Part shown: positions 29,036 to 37,761 of the stretch, piece after piece
Position numbering within the stretch: the stretch's first letter is position 1
Layout of the letters: each line of letters starts with the position of its first letter
NCBI GenBank assembly: GCA_035551995.1
Contig: DASZME010000097.1
Coordinates: 6,462-70,461, forward strand
DNA length: 64,000 bases
From: RYN-428 sp035551995
GTDB lineage: Bacteria > Planctomycetota > Phycisphaerae > Tepidisphaerales > Tepidisphaeraceae
Direction of reading: 5' to 3'
Translations under genes and position numbers: made by a program
Notes under the pieces: generated by a model
Database searches by the model: none
Told to the model about the DNA's origin: nothing
What the model saw: the letters and a program-made list of their open reading frames with translations, nothing else

Positions 29036-30070
29036 ATGTCAGTCATCGACCAGCTTCCATTCTCGCCGGCGATTCGTCCCGCACGGTCAGCGACCGCGCG
29101 GAAGGTCAACCCGCGAAACTGGTTTTTGCCCCATCGCACCGATCGCTGGACGCTCTGGCACGCCGGGGCGGCGGCCGTCATGGCGTTTCTTGGAGTGCTG
29201 GCGACATGGAACCAGTGGAGCGACATCTACGACTGCGCCAAGAGCGACGAGGAATACAGCCATATCTTCCTGGTCCCGATCGTGGTGGCGTCGATGGTGT
29301 GGGTTCGCCGGCATCGGTTCCGATACTGCAAGCCAAGCGGTACGGCCCTGGGATTCGTCATCGTCGCCGCGGGGTGGGCCGTGACGATGATCGGATATTA
29401 CGGAATCCCAAAGCCGTTTATGGTGCTGTGCCCCAATTTCCTTATTCAGTTCATGGAGAAAATGGGGATCGACTTTGGCAGCCCGTTGCAATCGCTATGG
29501 CACGGGGGCGCGGTTCTGGTGGTGATCGGCTGCGCGACGGCCGTTCTGGGTAAACACCTGATCTTCCGCTTTTTTCCTGCCGTGGCGGTGTTGATCTTCC
29601 TGATTCCGGTGCCCGGGTTGATTCGTCAGAAGATCGCGATGCCCCTGGAAACCTGGACGGCCTATATCTCGCAACTCGCGTTCGGGCTGATCGGCGTCGC
29701 CGTCGAACGGCGCGGGAATCTGCTGAGTCTCAATCACCATAAGGTAAATATTGCCGAAGCCTGCAACGGTTTGCGGATGGTTTTCGCCCTGTTGCTTATT
29801 GGTTACGCATTTTGTTTTGGACTGCCTCTGCGCAACAGCGTCCGTTTCGTCATTTTGGCGGCGAGCCCGCTGGCGACAATATTTTGCAACGTGGTGCGCA
29901 TTTTGCCGACGATCTGGATCTATGGGTATTACGAGCCAAGAGTGGGCGAAGTGTTTCACAACTACAGCGGCTGGCTGATGCTGCCGATCTCATTCTTAAT
30001 GCTTCTGGGCTTAATTAAAGTTCTGCGCTGGGCGATGATTCCGGTCATGCGCTACACGTTGGCCTCTTAA
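29036..30070 (+). CDS. Exosortase (XrtU-like)
   Basis: A 344-residue polytopic membrane protein with about eight helices and the exosortase catalytic triad: C243 in EACNGLRM, R288 in NVVRILP and H308 in VFHNYSGW. Exosortases are cysteine transpeptidase-like membrane enzymes that process C-terminal sorting signals and are often embedded in exopolysaccharide loci. Position between an EpsI-like gene and Wzz/kinase and sugar-transferase genes fits the planctomycete XrtU subtype. It starts 12 nt after the preceding stop. No protein with an obvious C-terminal PEP-type sorting signal is encoded in this window, so its substrates are elsewhere or use another signal. Confidence 0.9.
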   Translation: MSVIDQLPFSPAIRPARSATARKVNPRNWFLPHRTDRWTLWHAGAAAVMAFLGVLATWNQWSDIYDCAKSDEEYSHIFLVPIVVASMVWVRRHRFRYCKPSGTALGFVIVAAGWAVTMIGYYGIPKPFMVLCPNFLIQFMEKMGIDFGSPLQSLWHGGAVLVVIGCATAVLGKHLIFRFFPAVAVLIFLIPVPGLIRQKIAMPLETWTAYISQLAFGLIGVAVERRGNLLSLNHHKVNIAEACNGLRMVFALLLIGYAFCFGLPLRNSVRFVILAASPLATIFCNVVRILPTIWIYGYYEPRVGEVFHNYSGWLMLPISFLMLLGLIKVLRWAMIPVMRYTLAS

Positions 30071-30144
30071 GCGGGGAGCAGACCCCGCGGCCGATAATCC
30101 TGAGCCGTCAGCTTTTCGTTCTCATCGTATAGAACTGTTGCAGC

Positions 30145-30834
30145 ATGGCATCGAGAAACGTCATTTTCGCTTCGCCGGTCCTGTGCCTGGGCGTATTGGC
30201 GGTGATCGCCGCCGACAACGCGCGCCACGTCAAACCGCGCGACGCGGCGCCCTACCACCTCCGCGCCAAAGCCGCCATCGACGCTTTTCCCTACATCATT
30301 GGCTATTGGACCGGCTCCGACCAGATGGTGCCCGAGGCGGCGGTGAAGCTCTTGCGGCCTAACGCCCTGGTCAGCCGCCGATATGAAAACCACACGCCCG
30401 GCCGCGCGGGCCGAGGACCCGTGTGGGCGGACCTGCTGATTTCGCAATGTGCCGATTCGCGCGACATGATCGGGCATTATCCGCCGATCTGTTATCCGTC
30501 CAGCGGCGAACCCCAGGTCGACGCCAGGCCGTTTCGCATTGACGTGGGCGGTTTATTGGTAGACGGAATAGAATATCAGTTTGCCGCGCTGCCCGGACGA
30601 GGCATCGAGCGAAAAAGCGTGTATAATTTTTTTGTCGTTCCGGGTCGAGGGATCGTGCCGGACATTGGCGGCGTTCGTCGGGTTTCCGGCGATTATCAGC
30701 GCCGCTGTTTCGGCGCCGCTCAATTCCAGGTCGTCATGGATGCCGACCAATCCCCCGAAATCCGCGACGAGGTGTTCGCGACGTTGATCGGCTGCGACAC
30801 CGCCGTCATCAAGACGTTGGAAGACGTCCGATGA
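30145..30834 (+). CDS. Exosortase-associated EpsI-like protein
   Basis: A 229-residue protein with one N-terminal hydrophobic segment (about residues 6-22) and an exported domain. Resembles EpsI-type partners of exosortases: PYIIGYWTGSD near residue 50 in place of the family's G-W-x-G, the RRYEN segment, and the strongly conserved DMIGHYPPICYPSSG (H-x-P-x-x-C-Y-P-x-x-G). EpsI family proteins are needed for exopolysaccharide production with exosortase but their activity is undefined. It lies 74 nt after the exosortase gene, in the same direction. Confidence 0.8.
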   Translation: MASRNVIFASPVLCLGVLAVIAADNARHVKPRDAAPYHLRAKAAIDAFPYIIGYWTGSDQMVPEAAVKLLRPNALVSRRYENHTPGRAGRGPVWADLLISQCADSRDMIGHYPPICYPSSGEPQVDARPFRIDVGGLLVDGIEYQFAALPGRGIERKSVYNFFVVPGRGIVPDIGGVRRVSGDYQRRCFGAAQFQVVMDADQSPEIRDEVFATLIGCDTAVIKTLEDVR

Positions 30835-30901
30835 CAACCGAGATTTCAAGCCGAGTTCGTCTCGCTTGAAATCCGTTTACTGAAAGTTGGGAAGAAAACA
30901 A

Positions 30902-33160
30902 ATGAGCCAGGAAATTCAACTCTCGTTGACGCCGTCCCCCCAGGGGTCCGGGCAACAGACCAGTTCGTGGGGCACGTCGGTCGCGTCGGCGATGGTCCCG
31001 GCCAACCCACAGCAGCAGACCGCGCTGGCAACCGTGCATTCGCAGCTTCGCGGCCGCTACAAACTGACCATCATCTTCGCGGTCATCTTCGCCTGTCTCG
31101 GCGGGGCCACCGGCTTCCTGCTCTTCCATCAGGGCTATCAGAGCATCGGCCTGATCGAGATCCAACCCGTGATTTCAACTCCGGAGTTGTACGATCGCAT
31201 TATGCCCTTATATCAGCAATATATCGCAACCGTTGTTACCACCCTCCACAGCGAAAAAGTGATTACATGGGCGATGAAGTCCCCCGATTGGAAGAAACAC
31301 CGCCCCAATCCCCCCGACACCTATCTTGCCGAATGGAACAAAAACCTGCTGGTGAAGCTGGTGCCCAATTCCTTCGACATCAACGTGACCTTCACCGACG
31401 ACCACAAGGACGGCAAGGAAGTGGCGCCGATCGCGGTGGCTTCGGTCATTCAGGCCTATACCGAGTTGTACGGGAATGAGCAGAAAATCGAAACCAGCAG
31501 GAAAATCGACGTTTGGCAGGAGCGCGTTCGCAAGTTACACCAGGAAATTAATGAACAGCAAACCCTGATCGCGGAGAAACTCGAAAACGTCGGGGAAGAT
31601 ATTCATAAATATCTTGAAGGAAAGATGACCGATCACCATGACGCCGAACGTCAGATTCAAGACCTGAAAGAGGAGATTCTCCGCCACCAGGACAGTCTCA
31701 AACAGGCCGAATCACAGGGCGGAGGCGAGATCACCTATACTGTCGAAGACCTGGCGCGCGTTGATCCGTCGATGCAGGAAATGTATCGAATTCGCACGGT
31801 TCTCGAATTGGAAACCCAGGAGCTTGAGACCCGGCTGGGAACGGCCAATCCGGCGGCCCGCGCTTCGCGCGCCAAATTGAACATCCGCAACGAGCAGATG
31901 AACAAATATCGCGATGAGCTGCGATCCAAATATTTCATCATGCCCACTCCCACCGGCAGCAAGCTTGAGCCGCGCGATTTAAGCAGCAAAGAGGCCGTCC
32001 TCAGCCGACTGGTCGAACTCGCCAGAAAACAGCAGGAGGAAATCGAACAGCTCGGCCAGCGAAGCCACCAGGTTGACATGGCTCGAATCACGATTCAGCG
32101 GAGCGACGAAGCGCTGATTCTCGCCAACAAGAAAATCGACGAGATGCAGCATGAGTTGCTGATGGGCCAGACCTTCCGCGTCATCGACCTGAGCAGCCAG
32201 GCTTCCGTCGCCAGCCAGAAGAATATCGCGTTCGGCGCGCTCGGTTTCCTGTTCGGCGGCGCGCTGCCCGTCGGGTTCTTCGTGCTGGCGGGATTGATGA
32301 ATCCCCGGTTCCGCTTCAGCGACGAGGCAACTGGAAAGCCGACCACCGGCCTCACGCTCCTGGGCATTCTCCCCGACCTCCCCGATCGCCTGAGCGATCC
32401 GGAGCAGGCTTCGATCGCCGCCCATTGCGTGCATCAGATCCGCACGATGTTGCAGATCAATACCGGCTCGGGCCTCGAAGACCGCCGGGTCTTCGCCATC
32501 ACCAGCGCCGCTCCCGGCGACGGCAAAACGAGCCTTACGCTCGCCTTGGGCCTCTCCTATGCGGCCTGCGGCACCCGCACCCTGCTGATCGACTGCGATC
32601 TCATCGGATCGGGCCTGACCTCGCGGATGAACGTCGCGGCCGCCGAGGGCGTGCTCGAAGCGATTTCACATCGATCGTTGCTGGAATATGTCCGCACCAC
32701 CGACATCGCCGACGTATCCATCCTGCCGGTCGGCTCCAGCCAGCACCTCCACGCCAGCACATTGTCCCCAGCGGCCCTTCGCCGCCTGATCGAAGAAGCC
32801 AAGAAGCACTTCGATACCATTTTGATCGACACCGGCCCGGTGCTCGGAAGCATTGAAGCGTCGCTGGTCGCCGCGGCGGCCGATGCGGTCGTGCTGGCGG
32901 TCAGCCGGGGCCAGCAGCGGCCTCTCGTCGAGCGCACGGTGCAACACCTTCAGCACATCAAGGCTAATTTGGCCGGCGTGGTCTTCAACCGCGCCAAGAG
33001 CGCCGATTTTGATCGATCGATCAGCGGGGCCTCGCTTCGCTCGGCCTCTTCGTCGGGCCCCGGCCACAACGCCCGCGGAACGCGAATGGGTCCGGTGGCC
33101 CGCGCCGTGCAATCGGCCTTCAAACCCGCCGGCGAAGATACCGAGGCCGGTCCCAACTAA
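30902..33160 (+). CDS. Wzz/BY-kinase-type polysaccharide chain-length and export protein
   Basis: A 752-residue protein. A transmembrane helix near residues 55-75 (IIFAVIFACLGGATGFLLF), a long periplasmic coiled coil (about 180-430), a second helix near 440-460, then a cytoplasmic P-loop domain with Walker A SAAPGDGKTSLT (K542), Walker A' TLLIDCDLIGSG and Walker B FDTILIDTG. This is the GumC/Wzc layout: the Wzz part sets polysaccharide chain length and the kinase part drives export. The last 50 residues have no tyrosine, so the autophosphorylated Tyr cluster of Wzc is absent. ATG 30902 is preferred over TTG 30887. Operon with exosortase and sugar transferase. Confidence 0.9.
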   Translation: MSQEIQLSLTPSPQGSGQQTSSWGTSVASAMVPANPQQQTALATVHSQLRGRYKLTIIFAVIFACLGGATGFLLFHQGYQSIGLIEIQPVISTPELYDRIMPLYQQYIATVVTTLHSEKVITWAMKSPDWKKHRPNPPDTYLAEWNKNLLVKLVPNSFDINVTFTDDHKDGKEVAPIAVASVIQAYTELYGNEQKIETSRKIDVWQERVRKLHQEINEQQTLIAEKLENVGEDIHKYLEGKMTDHHDAERQIQDLKEEILRHQDSLKQAESQGGGEITYTVEDLARVDPSMQEMYRIRTVLELETQELETRLGTANPAARASRAKLNIRNEQMNKYRDELRSKYFIMPTPTGSKLEPRDLSSKEAVLSRLVELARKQQEEIEQLGQRSHQVDMARITIQRSDEALILANKKIDEMQHELLMGQTFRVIDLSSQASVASQKNIAFGALGFLFGGALPVGFFVLAGLMNPRFRFSDEATGKPTTGLTLLGILPDLPDRLSDPEQASIAAHCVHQIRTMLQINTGSGLEDRRVFAITSAAPGDGKTSLTLALGLSYAACGTRTLLIDCDLIGSGLTSRMNVAAAEGVLEAISHRSLLEYVRTTDIADVSILPVGSSQHLHASTLSPAALRRLIEEAKKHFDTILIDTGPVLGSIEASLVAAAADAVVLAVSRGQQRPLVERTVQHLQHIKANLAGVVFNRAKSADFDRSISGASLRSASSSGPGHNARGTRMGPVARAVQSAFKPAGEDTEAGPN

Positions 33161-33194
33161 CTCCGATCCGCCGCGCGATGCATGATTGAGACGT

Positions 33195-34724
33195 ATGACG
33201 AGCACCGAAATACCCGTCGCCTCGGCGCCTTTCGCGATGACCGACAGCCGGCCATCGCCGCAGGCCGGCTCGCCCCTTTTTTCGACGGCGTTGCATGCGT
33301 CCGGTTCGCCCGCGGCCGATACGCCGCCGCTCCGCACTGTCTGGGGGCTTGATCCGCTCCAGTTGCACAACCGCTATTGGGCCGCGCATGGCGTACAAGT
33401 CGTCGCGCAGGGCGAACCGTCCGAAATCGTCCGCCATGCCGAGTTGTATCTTCTGGTCGATCCCGGCACCCTGGCGCTCTTCCAGCTTGCTCCATTGATG
33501 GAGGCGCTGAATTGGATAAAGCCGCAGGTGCTGTTCGTACGGCTTCACGACTCGCGCGATCGCGGGTATCGCGAAAACGTGGTGCTTGACGAAGCCGATA
33601 AGTTCGTCCGATTTCAACGCATCTACGACGCCGGCAGTCGCCTGACCCGCGTAGCGCTCACCCCCGACCGCGAGATCGCCAAGTTGTGGCAGTCGTCGGC
33701 CGATCCCATCAAAGGCTGGCGGCGGCTGCGAAAGTTCATCCCCCGCCACGATCGCGCCACCCACTCGACCAACGGCGCCGTCTACGATCGCACCCGACTG
33801 CGTGAGATCGCTTATTTCGTGCAGCATCTCGTGCAGATCTGGAAGCGCCCTGATTCCACCGTGGCCCGGGCCCGAAAAGCTCCCGGGGAAGTTTGGCGCG
33901 ATTTTCGCGCCAAGATCGATCCCGACGCGAAATTCATCGGCCCAGTCTGGGTTGGCGCCGGCCGCGTCGTCGAGGCGGGCCGGACGGTCATCGGCCCAGC
34001 CGTCATCTGGGACGATCCGTTATCCCGCCCCGCTTCCGAGTCGATCGAGTGGCAGAATATCGAGCCCACGACGCCCAATAATCCCGAACCCGATCTTCTT
34101 CCCCGACCCGGCGGCCTTTTCGACCGAGCGGCCAAACGCGCCTTCGATATCGTCTTCTCGATCGTCGGCATCCTTATTTCGCTGCCGTTGTATCCGTTCA
34201 TCGTGCTTGCGATCTGGCTTGAGGATGGCCGGCCCTTCTTCTTCGCCCACACCCGCGAAACCGTCGGCGGCCGGGAGTTTCCCTGCATCAAATTCCGTTC
34301 GATGCGCAAAGACGCCGAGCAGATGAAGCATCTGCTCAAGGGAAAAAACCAGGCGGACGGTCCCCAGTTTTTCATCGAAAACGATCCGCGCCTCACCCGT
34401 GTCGGCCGACTGCTCCGCAAGTACAACCTTGACGAGCTTCCGCAGTTCTTTAACGTCCTGCTGGGCGACATGTCCATCGTCGGCCCGCGCCCCAGCCCGC
34501 GCCGCGAGAACCAATTTTGCCCCCCATGGCGCGAAGCGCGGCTGAGCGTTCGCCCCGGCATCACCGGGCTTTGGCAGGTCAAACGTACACGCCGAACCGG
34601 CACCGATTTCCAAGAGTGGATCAAGTACGACATCGAATACGTCGAACGCCATTCGATCTGGTTCGACCTGTACATCATCTACGGCACCATCGCCGCCATC
34701 CTCGGCAAAATCACCCGTTCCTGA
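33195..34724 (+). CDS. Polyprenyl-phosphate sugar-1-phosphate transferase with unusual N-terminal region
   Basis: A 509-residue protein. The C-terminal 200 residues are a bacterial sugar transferase: one membrane-inserted helix (AFDIVFSIVGILISLPLYPF), then RETVGGREFPCIKFRSMRKD, TRVGRLLRKYNLDELPQFFN, GDMSIVGPRPSP and RPGITGLWQV. The family transfers a sugar-1-phosphate to undecaprenyl phosphate, the first step in building the repeat unit. Instead of the usual four-helix N-terminus, residues 1-300 are soluble and end in a short hexapeptide-like stretch (IGPVWVGAGRVVEAGRTVIG), similar in style to the beta-helix of the GT26 fusion. ATG 33195 is preferred over TTG 33186. Confidence 0.9.
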   Translation: MTSTEIPVASAPFAMTDSRPSPQAGSPLFSTALHASGSPAADTPPLRTVWGLDPLQLHNRYWAAHGVQVVAQGEPSEIVRHAELYLLVDPGTLALFQLAPLMEALNWIKPQVLFVRLHDSRDRGYRENVVLDEADKFVRFQRIYDAGSRLTRVALTPDREIAKLWQSSADPIKGWRRLRKFIPRHDRATHSTNGAVYDRTRLREIAYFVQHLVQIWKRPDSTVARARKAPGEVWRDFRAKIDPDAKFIGPVWVGAGRVVEAGRTVIGPAVIWDDPLSRPASESIEWQNIEPTTPNNPEPDLLPRPGGLFDRAAKRAFDIVFSIVGILISLPLYPFIVLAIWLEDGRPFFFAHTRETVGGREFPCIKFRSMRKDAEQMKHLLKGKNQADGPQFFIENDPRLTRVGRLLRKYNLDELPQFFNVLLGDMSIVGPRPSPRRENQFCPPWREARLSVRPGITGLWQVKRTRRTGTDFQEWIKYDIEYVERHSIWFDLYIIYGTIAAILGKITRS

Positions 34725-34768
34725 CGCGGGGCGCCTCCCTTTACCTTGCCGGCTTTTATGGGATAATC

Positions 34769-34918
34769 ATGTCCGACGCCGAAGATGGGTTTCCCAAAAT
34801 TACTCCGGTAGCGACGAACGCCGAGCTCACTCCCGCTATCAAACGTCATTCTGCGAACGGAGGTGGAGCGCGAAAACCGACGCCCCGCTTCGTTATTCGC
34901 AGGACGCCCGACATGTAA
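34769..34918 (+). CDS. Possible small protein
   Basis: A 49-codon frame (MSDAEDGFPKITPVATNAEL onward) ending RRTPDM, between the sugar transferase and the lipoprotein gene. It is hydrophilic, with an acidic start and basic end. No family was recognised and there is no strong ribosome site, so support is limited to its fit in an otherwise empty gap. Confidence 0.3.
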   Translation: MSDAEDGFPKITPVATNAELTPAIKRHSANGGGARKPTPRFVIRRTPDM

Positions 34919-34960
34919 CGCCGCCGACCCGACCGTTCCTCATCGACCTTCGAGGCCCGC

Positions 34961-35869
34961 ATGAATCGACCGCCATTCGCCGCCCTCATCGCGATTTACT
35001 GCACCACGGCCCTGCTTGGCGGATGCCATGCCGACCAAGCCCCGTCCCCCGCCGCCGCGGCCATTTCGGCTCAGGACCAACCCGTCCAAAACCTGTCCAG
35101 CAACGGCCACGTCGCCACCGACGACAAGGCCGACCTGCACATCCTTCGCGATGACCTTGACATCCTACTGCAACTGGACATCTACGAGTTGACCGTTCCC
35201 CTCGGCGCCATCAGCGGCAGCGATCGTTTCTGGAAGCACATCGACGAAGACCACGTCGATCTGACCACCCACGCCCTGCTCCTGAGCAACGGGCTGCGTT
35301 TTGGCATCGGGCCCAATGATGAATGGGCATACTACAAATCGCTGATCGATCACTACGGCGCCACCGCCCAAAAAGGAAGCACGTCGCCCGTCAAGCGTGG
35401 AACGCTCGAGCTGCCGATGCGATCGAACATCGATTCTCAAGATATCTTTTTTCTGACCGATCACTGGAAAGGCCGAACTTATGAAAAATGCGATAACCTT
35501 CTCGCATTGACCTTCGAGCCCACCCCGCGCCGGCCCGGCGACGCCACGATCCAGGTTTGCGCGTTGGTTCGCGGCCTGCGGAAACAATTCGAGGTCACCG
35601 TGCTAAACGACACGCGCGAAATCGAACTTCGCCATCCCGAATATCTTTATGATTTACGATTGCGGCAGAATGTTCCGATGGATCATTTCCTGGTTTTGGC
35701 GCCGTCGCCGTTATCCACGTTGCCCGATAATCTCGGCCACACGTTCTTCGTGAAAGAAACGGGGCCTCAACCAACGGAAACGGTGCTCATCCTCGTCCCC
35801 CGGCCATACCGCATTACCGGCGACGCCCCGCGGATCCCGATGGCGCGCACGGCGCCGGCGCCTCATTGA
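34961..35869 (+). CDS. Hypothetical lipoprotein
   Basis: A 302-residue protein with a lipoprotein signal: hydrophobic stretch then LLGGC, with the lipidated Cys at residue 22, followed by a Pro/Ala-rich linker. The mature part contains DDLDILLQLDIYELTVPLG, GSDRFWKHIDEDHVDL and FGIGPNDEWAYYKSLIDHYG. I do not recognise a named family. Being immediately downstream of the exopolysaccharide locus on the same strand, it may belong to that system, but this is inference. It is convergent with trpF, 7 bp apart. Confidence 0.68.
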   Translation: MNRPPFAALIAIYCTTALLGGCHADQAPSPAAAAISAQDQPVQNLSSNGHVATDDKADLHILRDDLDILLQLDIYELTVPLGAISGSDRFWKHIDEDHVDLTTHALLLSNGLRFGIGPNDEWAYYKSLIDHYGATAQKGSTSPVKRGTLELPMRSNIDSQDIFFLTDHWKGRTYEKCDNLLALTFEPTPRRPGDATIQVCALVRGLRKQFEVTVLNDTREIELRHPEYLYDLRLRQNVPMDHFLVLAPSPLSTLPDNLGHTFFVKETGPQPTETVLILVPRPYRITGDAPRIPMARTAPAPH

Positions 35870-35876
35870 CGTTGAA

Positions 35877-36548
35877 TTATTTCGCCGCCCGAACCGCCTC
35901 GACAAACGCCAAAATCCGCTCGACGGATTTAATCCCTTTAGCGATTTCCACACCGCTGCTGACGTCCACCGCCCAGGGGTGCAAATCGCCGATAACCGCC
36001 CCCACCGTCTCCGGCGCAAGACCCCCGGCGGCGATGATGGCCGGCATATCTTCGAACATCCCTTGTTCCTGACATTCGCGTAAAAAGGCCCAATCGTTGG
36101 CCAGTCCCGTTCCGCCCGGCAGACTGGCGGCGGTTTCCAAAACGATCCCCCGGAGATTGGAAAGTTTTTTCGCCGCGATCGCCGCGCGCCACGCGTTCAA
36201 TTCCGGACGAAAGGATTCGCGCGCGACCCGAATCGCCTTGATGACGACAAGGTCTCGCAACTGTCCGACGCAATCGGCGTCTTCGTCGCCGTGAAGCTGC
36301 ACATGCCGCAGGCCCAACGCGGCGGCGGTTTGTTTCACCTCGTAGGCCGGCGCGCCTACAAACAACCCCACCGGCGTCACAAAGGGGGGCAACGCGTCGA
36401 TAATCGCCCTCGCCCGGCCGGCGTCGACATAACGTGCCGACGCCCGATGCAGAACCAGCCCAATGGCGTCGGCGCCGGCGCGCGCGGCCGCCAGCGCGTC
36501 TTCGACGCGACCGACGCCGCAGATTTTAACGCGAGTGGGTTGTGCCAT
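35877..36548 (-). CDS. trpF: Phosphoribosylanthranilate isomerase
   Basis: Third step of tryptophan synthesis: isomerises N-(5'-phosphoribosyl)anthranilate to the enol form of carboxyphenylamino-deoxyribulose phosphate. A TIM barrel of 223 residues with the catalytic Cys in VKICGV (residues 7-12), GADAIGLVLH, HVQLHGDED, and the phosphate-binding IAAGGLAPETVG and AVDVSSGVE near the end. Length and motifs are typical. It is a lone trp gene here, flanked by unrelated genes on the opposite strand, so the pathway genes are dispersed in this genome. Confidence 0.95.
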   Translation of the reverse strand: MAQPTRVKICGVGRVEDALAAARAGADAIGLVLHRASARYVDAGRARAIIDALPPFVTPVGLFVGAPAYEVKQTAAALGLRHVQLHGDEDADCVGQLRDLVVIKAIRVARESFRPELNAWRAAIAAKKLSNLRGIVLETAASLPGGTGLANDWAFLRECQEQGMFEDMPAIIAAGGLAPETVGAVIGDLHPWAVDVSSGVEIAKGIKSVERILAFVEAVRAAK

Positions 36549-36657
36549 GGCCGTCTTCGCGATCTATCGTTTACTATAATAGTGCATCGCGCTCCGCTGT
36601 CTCGACTTCCGCACTTTAGCCGATCCGACGCCGGCCGTCAGGTGATTCAGCGAGACT

Positions 36658-37644
36658 TTGTTCAACGCGTCGAAAGGCGACACTTTCTTGTTTGACCCCA
36701 TTGGCTCTCAACCTCCCGTGTCGCACGAAGCGGCGGTTCGCCGTCCGGTCCTTGGCGTGGACATCGGCGGCGCCGGCGTCAAGGTGGCGGCGCTGTGCGA
36801 TGGCGTCGTCCTCTGGACGACCAAACGCGGCTATCGAAAACCGGCCGTTGACGATCTGATTCACGCCATCCGCGATGCGCTCAAAGGGCGCGAAACGAAT
36901 TTCGCCGGAGTGGGGCTTTGCGTTCCCGGCTTATTGGACGAGAGACGAACGCGCGTTACGTTTTCGGTCAACGTCCCCGCGCTGCAAGAAATATCGCTGG
37001 ACGATCTTGCGTATGAATCGCTGGGCCGCAGACCCGATTCGCTCTGCATCGCCAACGACTCGGTAGCCAGCGGCTACGATATTCACGCCACGCGAAATTT
37101 GCCTGGCCGTCTGCTGGTTCTCGCCCTGGGGACCGGCGTCGGCGCCGCCGTTCTGGACGACGGCGTTGCGCTGAAAGTCGACGGCGATTCCCCCGGGCAC
37201 GTCGGGCAGTTCGACGTCGGCGTCGAGGGCGATCCCCTCCGCGGTCCCGACGGCGGCGCCGGCAGTCTGGAAGGCTACATCGGCGCCCCCGCCCTGCGCC
37301 ATCGCTATGGCTCCGACCCCGCCTCCAAAATCCGCCCCGGCGACTCGCCGATCCGCGCGCTGGCCAAAGCAATCCGCATCTGCCACGCCATTTACCGCCC
37401 CCATCACGTGATCCTCGCCGGCGGCCTTGGCATCCGCCTCGGCCGACTCTTGCATCCGCTTCGGCAAATGATCGAAAAAGATCTGTCGAGCATCGCCCGT
37501 CCCGGCTGGACACTGAATGTCGGCGACAGCGATTTTCACGCCGCCTGCGGCGCGGCGCGACTGGCGGAAAACTACGACCGTCGGAACGCCAGGACCTTGT
37601 ATGGCGAATCGTCAGCTTCGCATTCCCACAAAAAGATCAGCTGA
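36658..37644 (+). CDS. ROK-family sugar kinase-like protein
   Basis: A ROK/actin-fold protein of up to 328 residues: nucleotide loop LGVDIGGAGVKVAAL, FAGVGLCVPGLLDE, the catalytic-region CIANDSVASGYD, and LVLALGTGVGAAVLDDG. In classical ROK kinases a C-G-C-x-x-x-G-C-x-E zinc motif follows; here the matching stretch is PDGGAGSLEGYIG with no cysteines, and the H of the G-H zinc ligand site is HVGQF. It therefore lacks the zinc centre and is a divergent member; substrate uncertain. The start is unsettled: TTG 36658, or TTG 36688, which has an AAAGG site about 10 nt upstream. Divergent from trpF. Confidence 0.8.
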   Translation: MFNASKGDTFLFDPIGSQPPVSHEAAVRRPVLGVDIGGAGVKVAALCDGVVLWTTKRGYRKPAVDDLIHAIRDALKGRETNFAGVGLCVPGLLDERRTRVTFSVNVPALQEISLDDLAYESLGRRPDSLCIANDSVASGYDIHATRNLPGRLLVLALGTGVGAAVLDDGVALKVDGDSPGHVGQFDVGVEGDPLRGPDGGAGSLEGYIGAPALRHRYGSDPASKIRPGDSPIRALAKAIRICHAIYRPHHVILAGGLGIRLGRLLHPLRQMIEKDLSSIARPGWTLNVGDSDFHAACGAARLAENYDRRNARTLYGESSASHSHKKIS

Positions 37645-37761
37645 AAATCAGCATGATTCTCACCTTAAGCCCACGAGAACTTCGAGGAAAACGAAGAGTG
37701 GCGATTCCGACGGCCGATCCGTCGTGTTCGGATTCAGACTCTCCAGCTCCGGACGTTATTG

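Noticed and set aside
30071..30095. Small hairpin GCGGGG / CCCCGC just after the exosortase stop
   Set aside because: Only six pairs, no T-rich tail, and the downstream genes are clearly part of the same locus, so a terminator is not supported.
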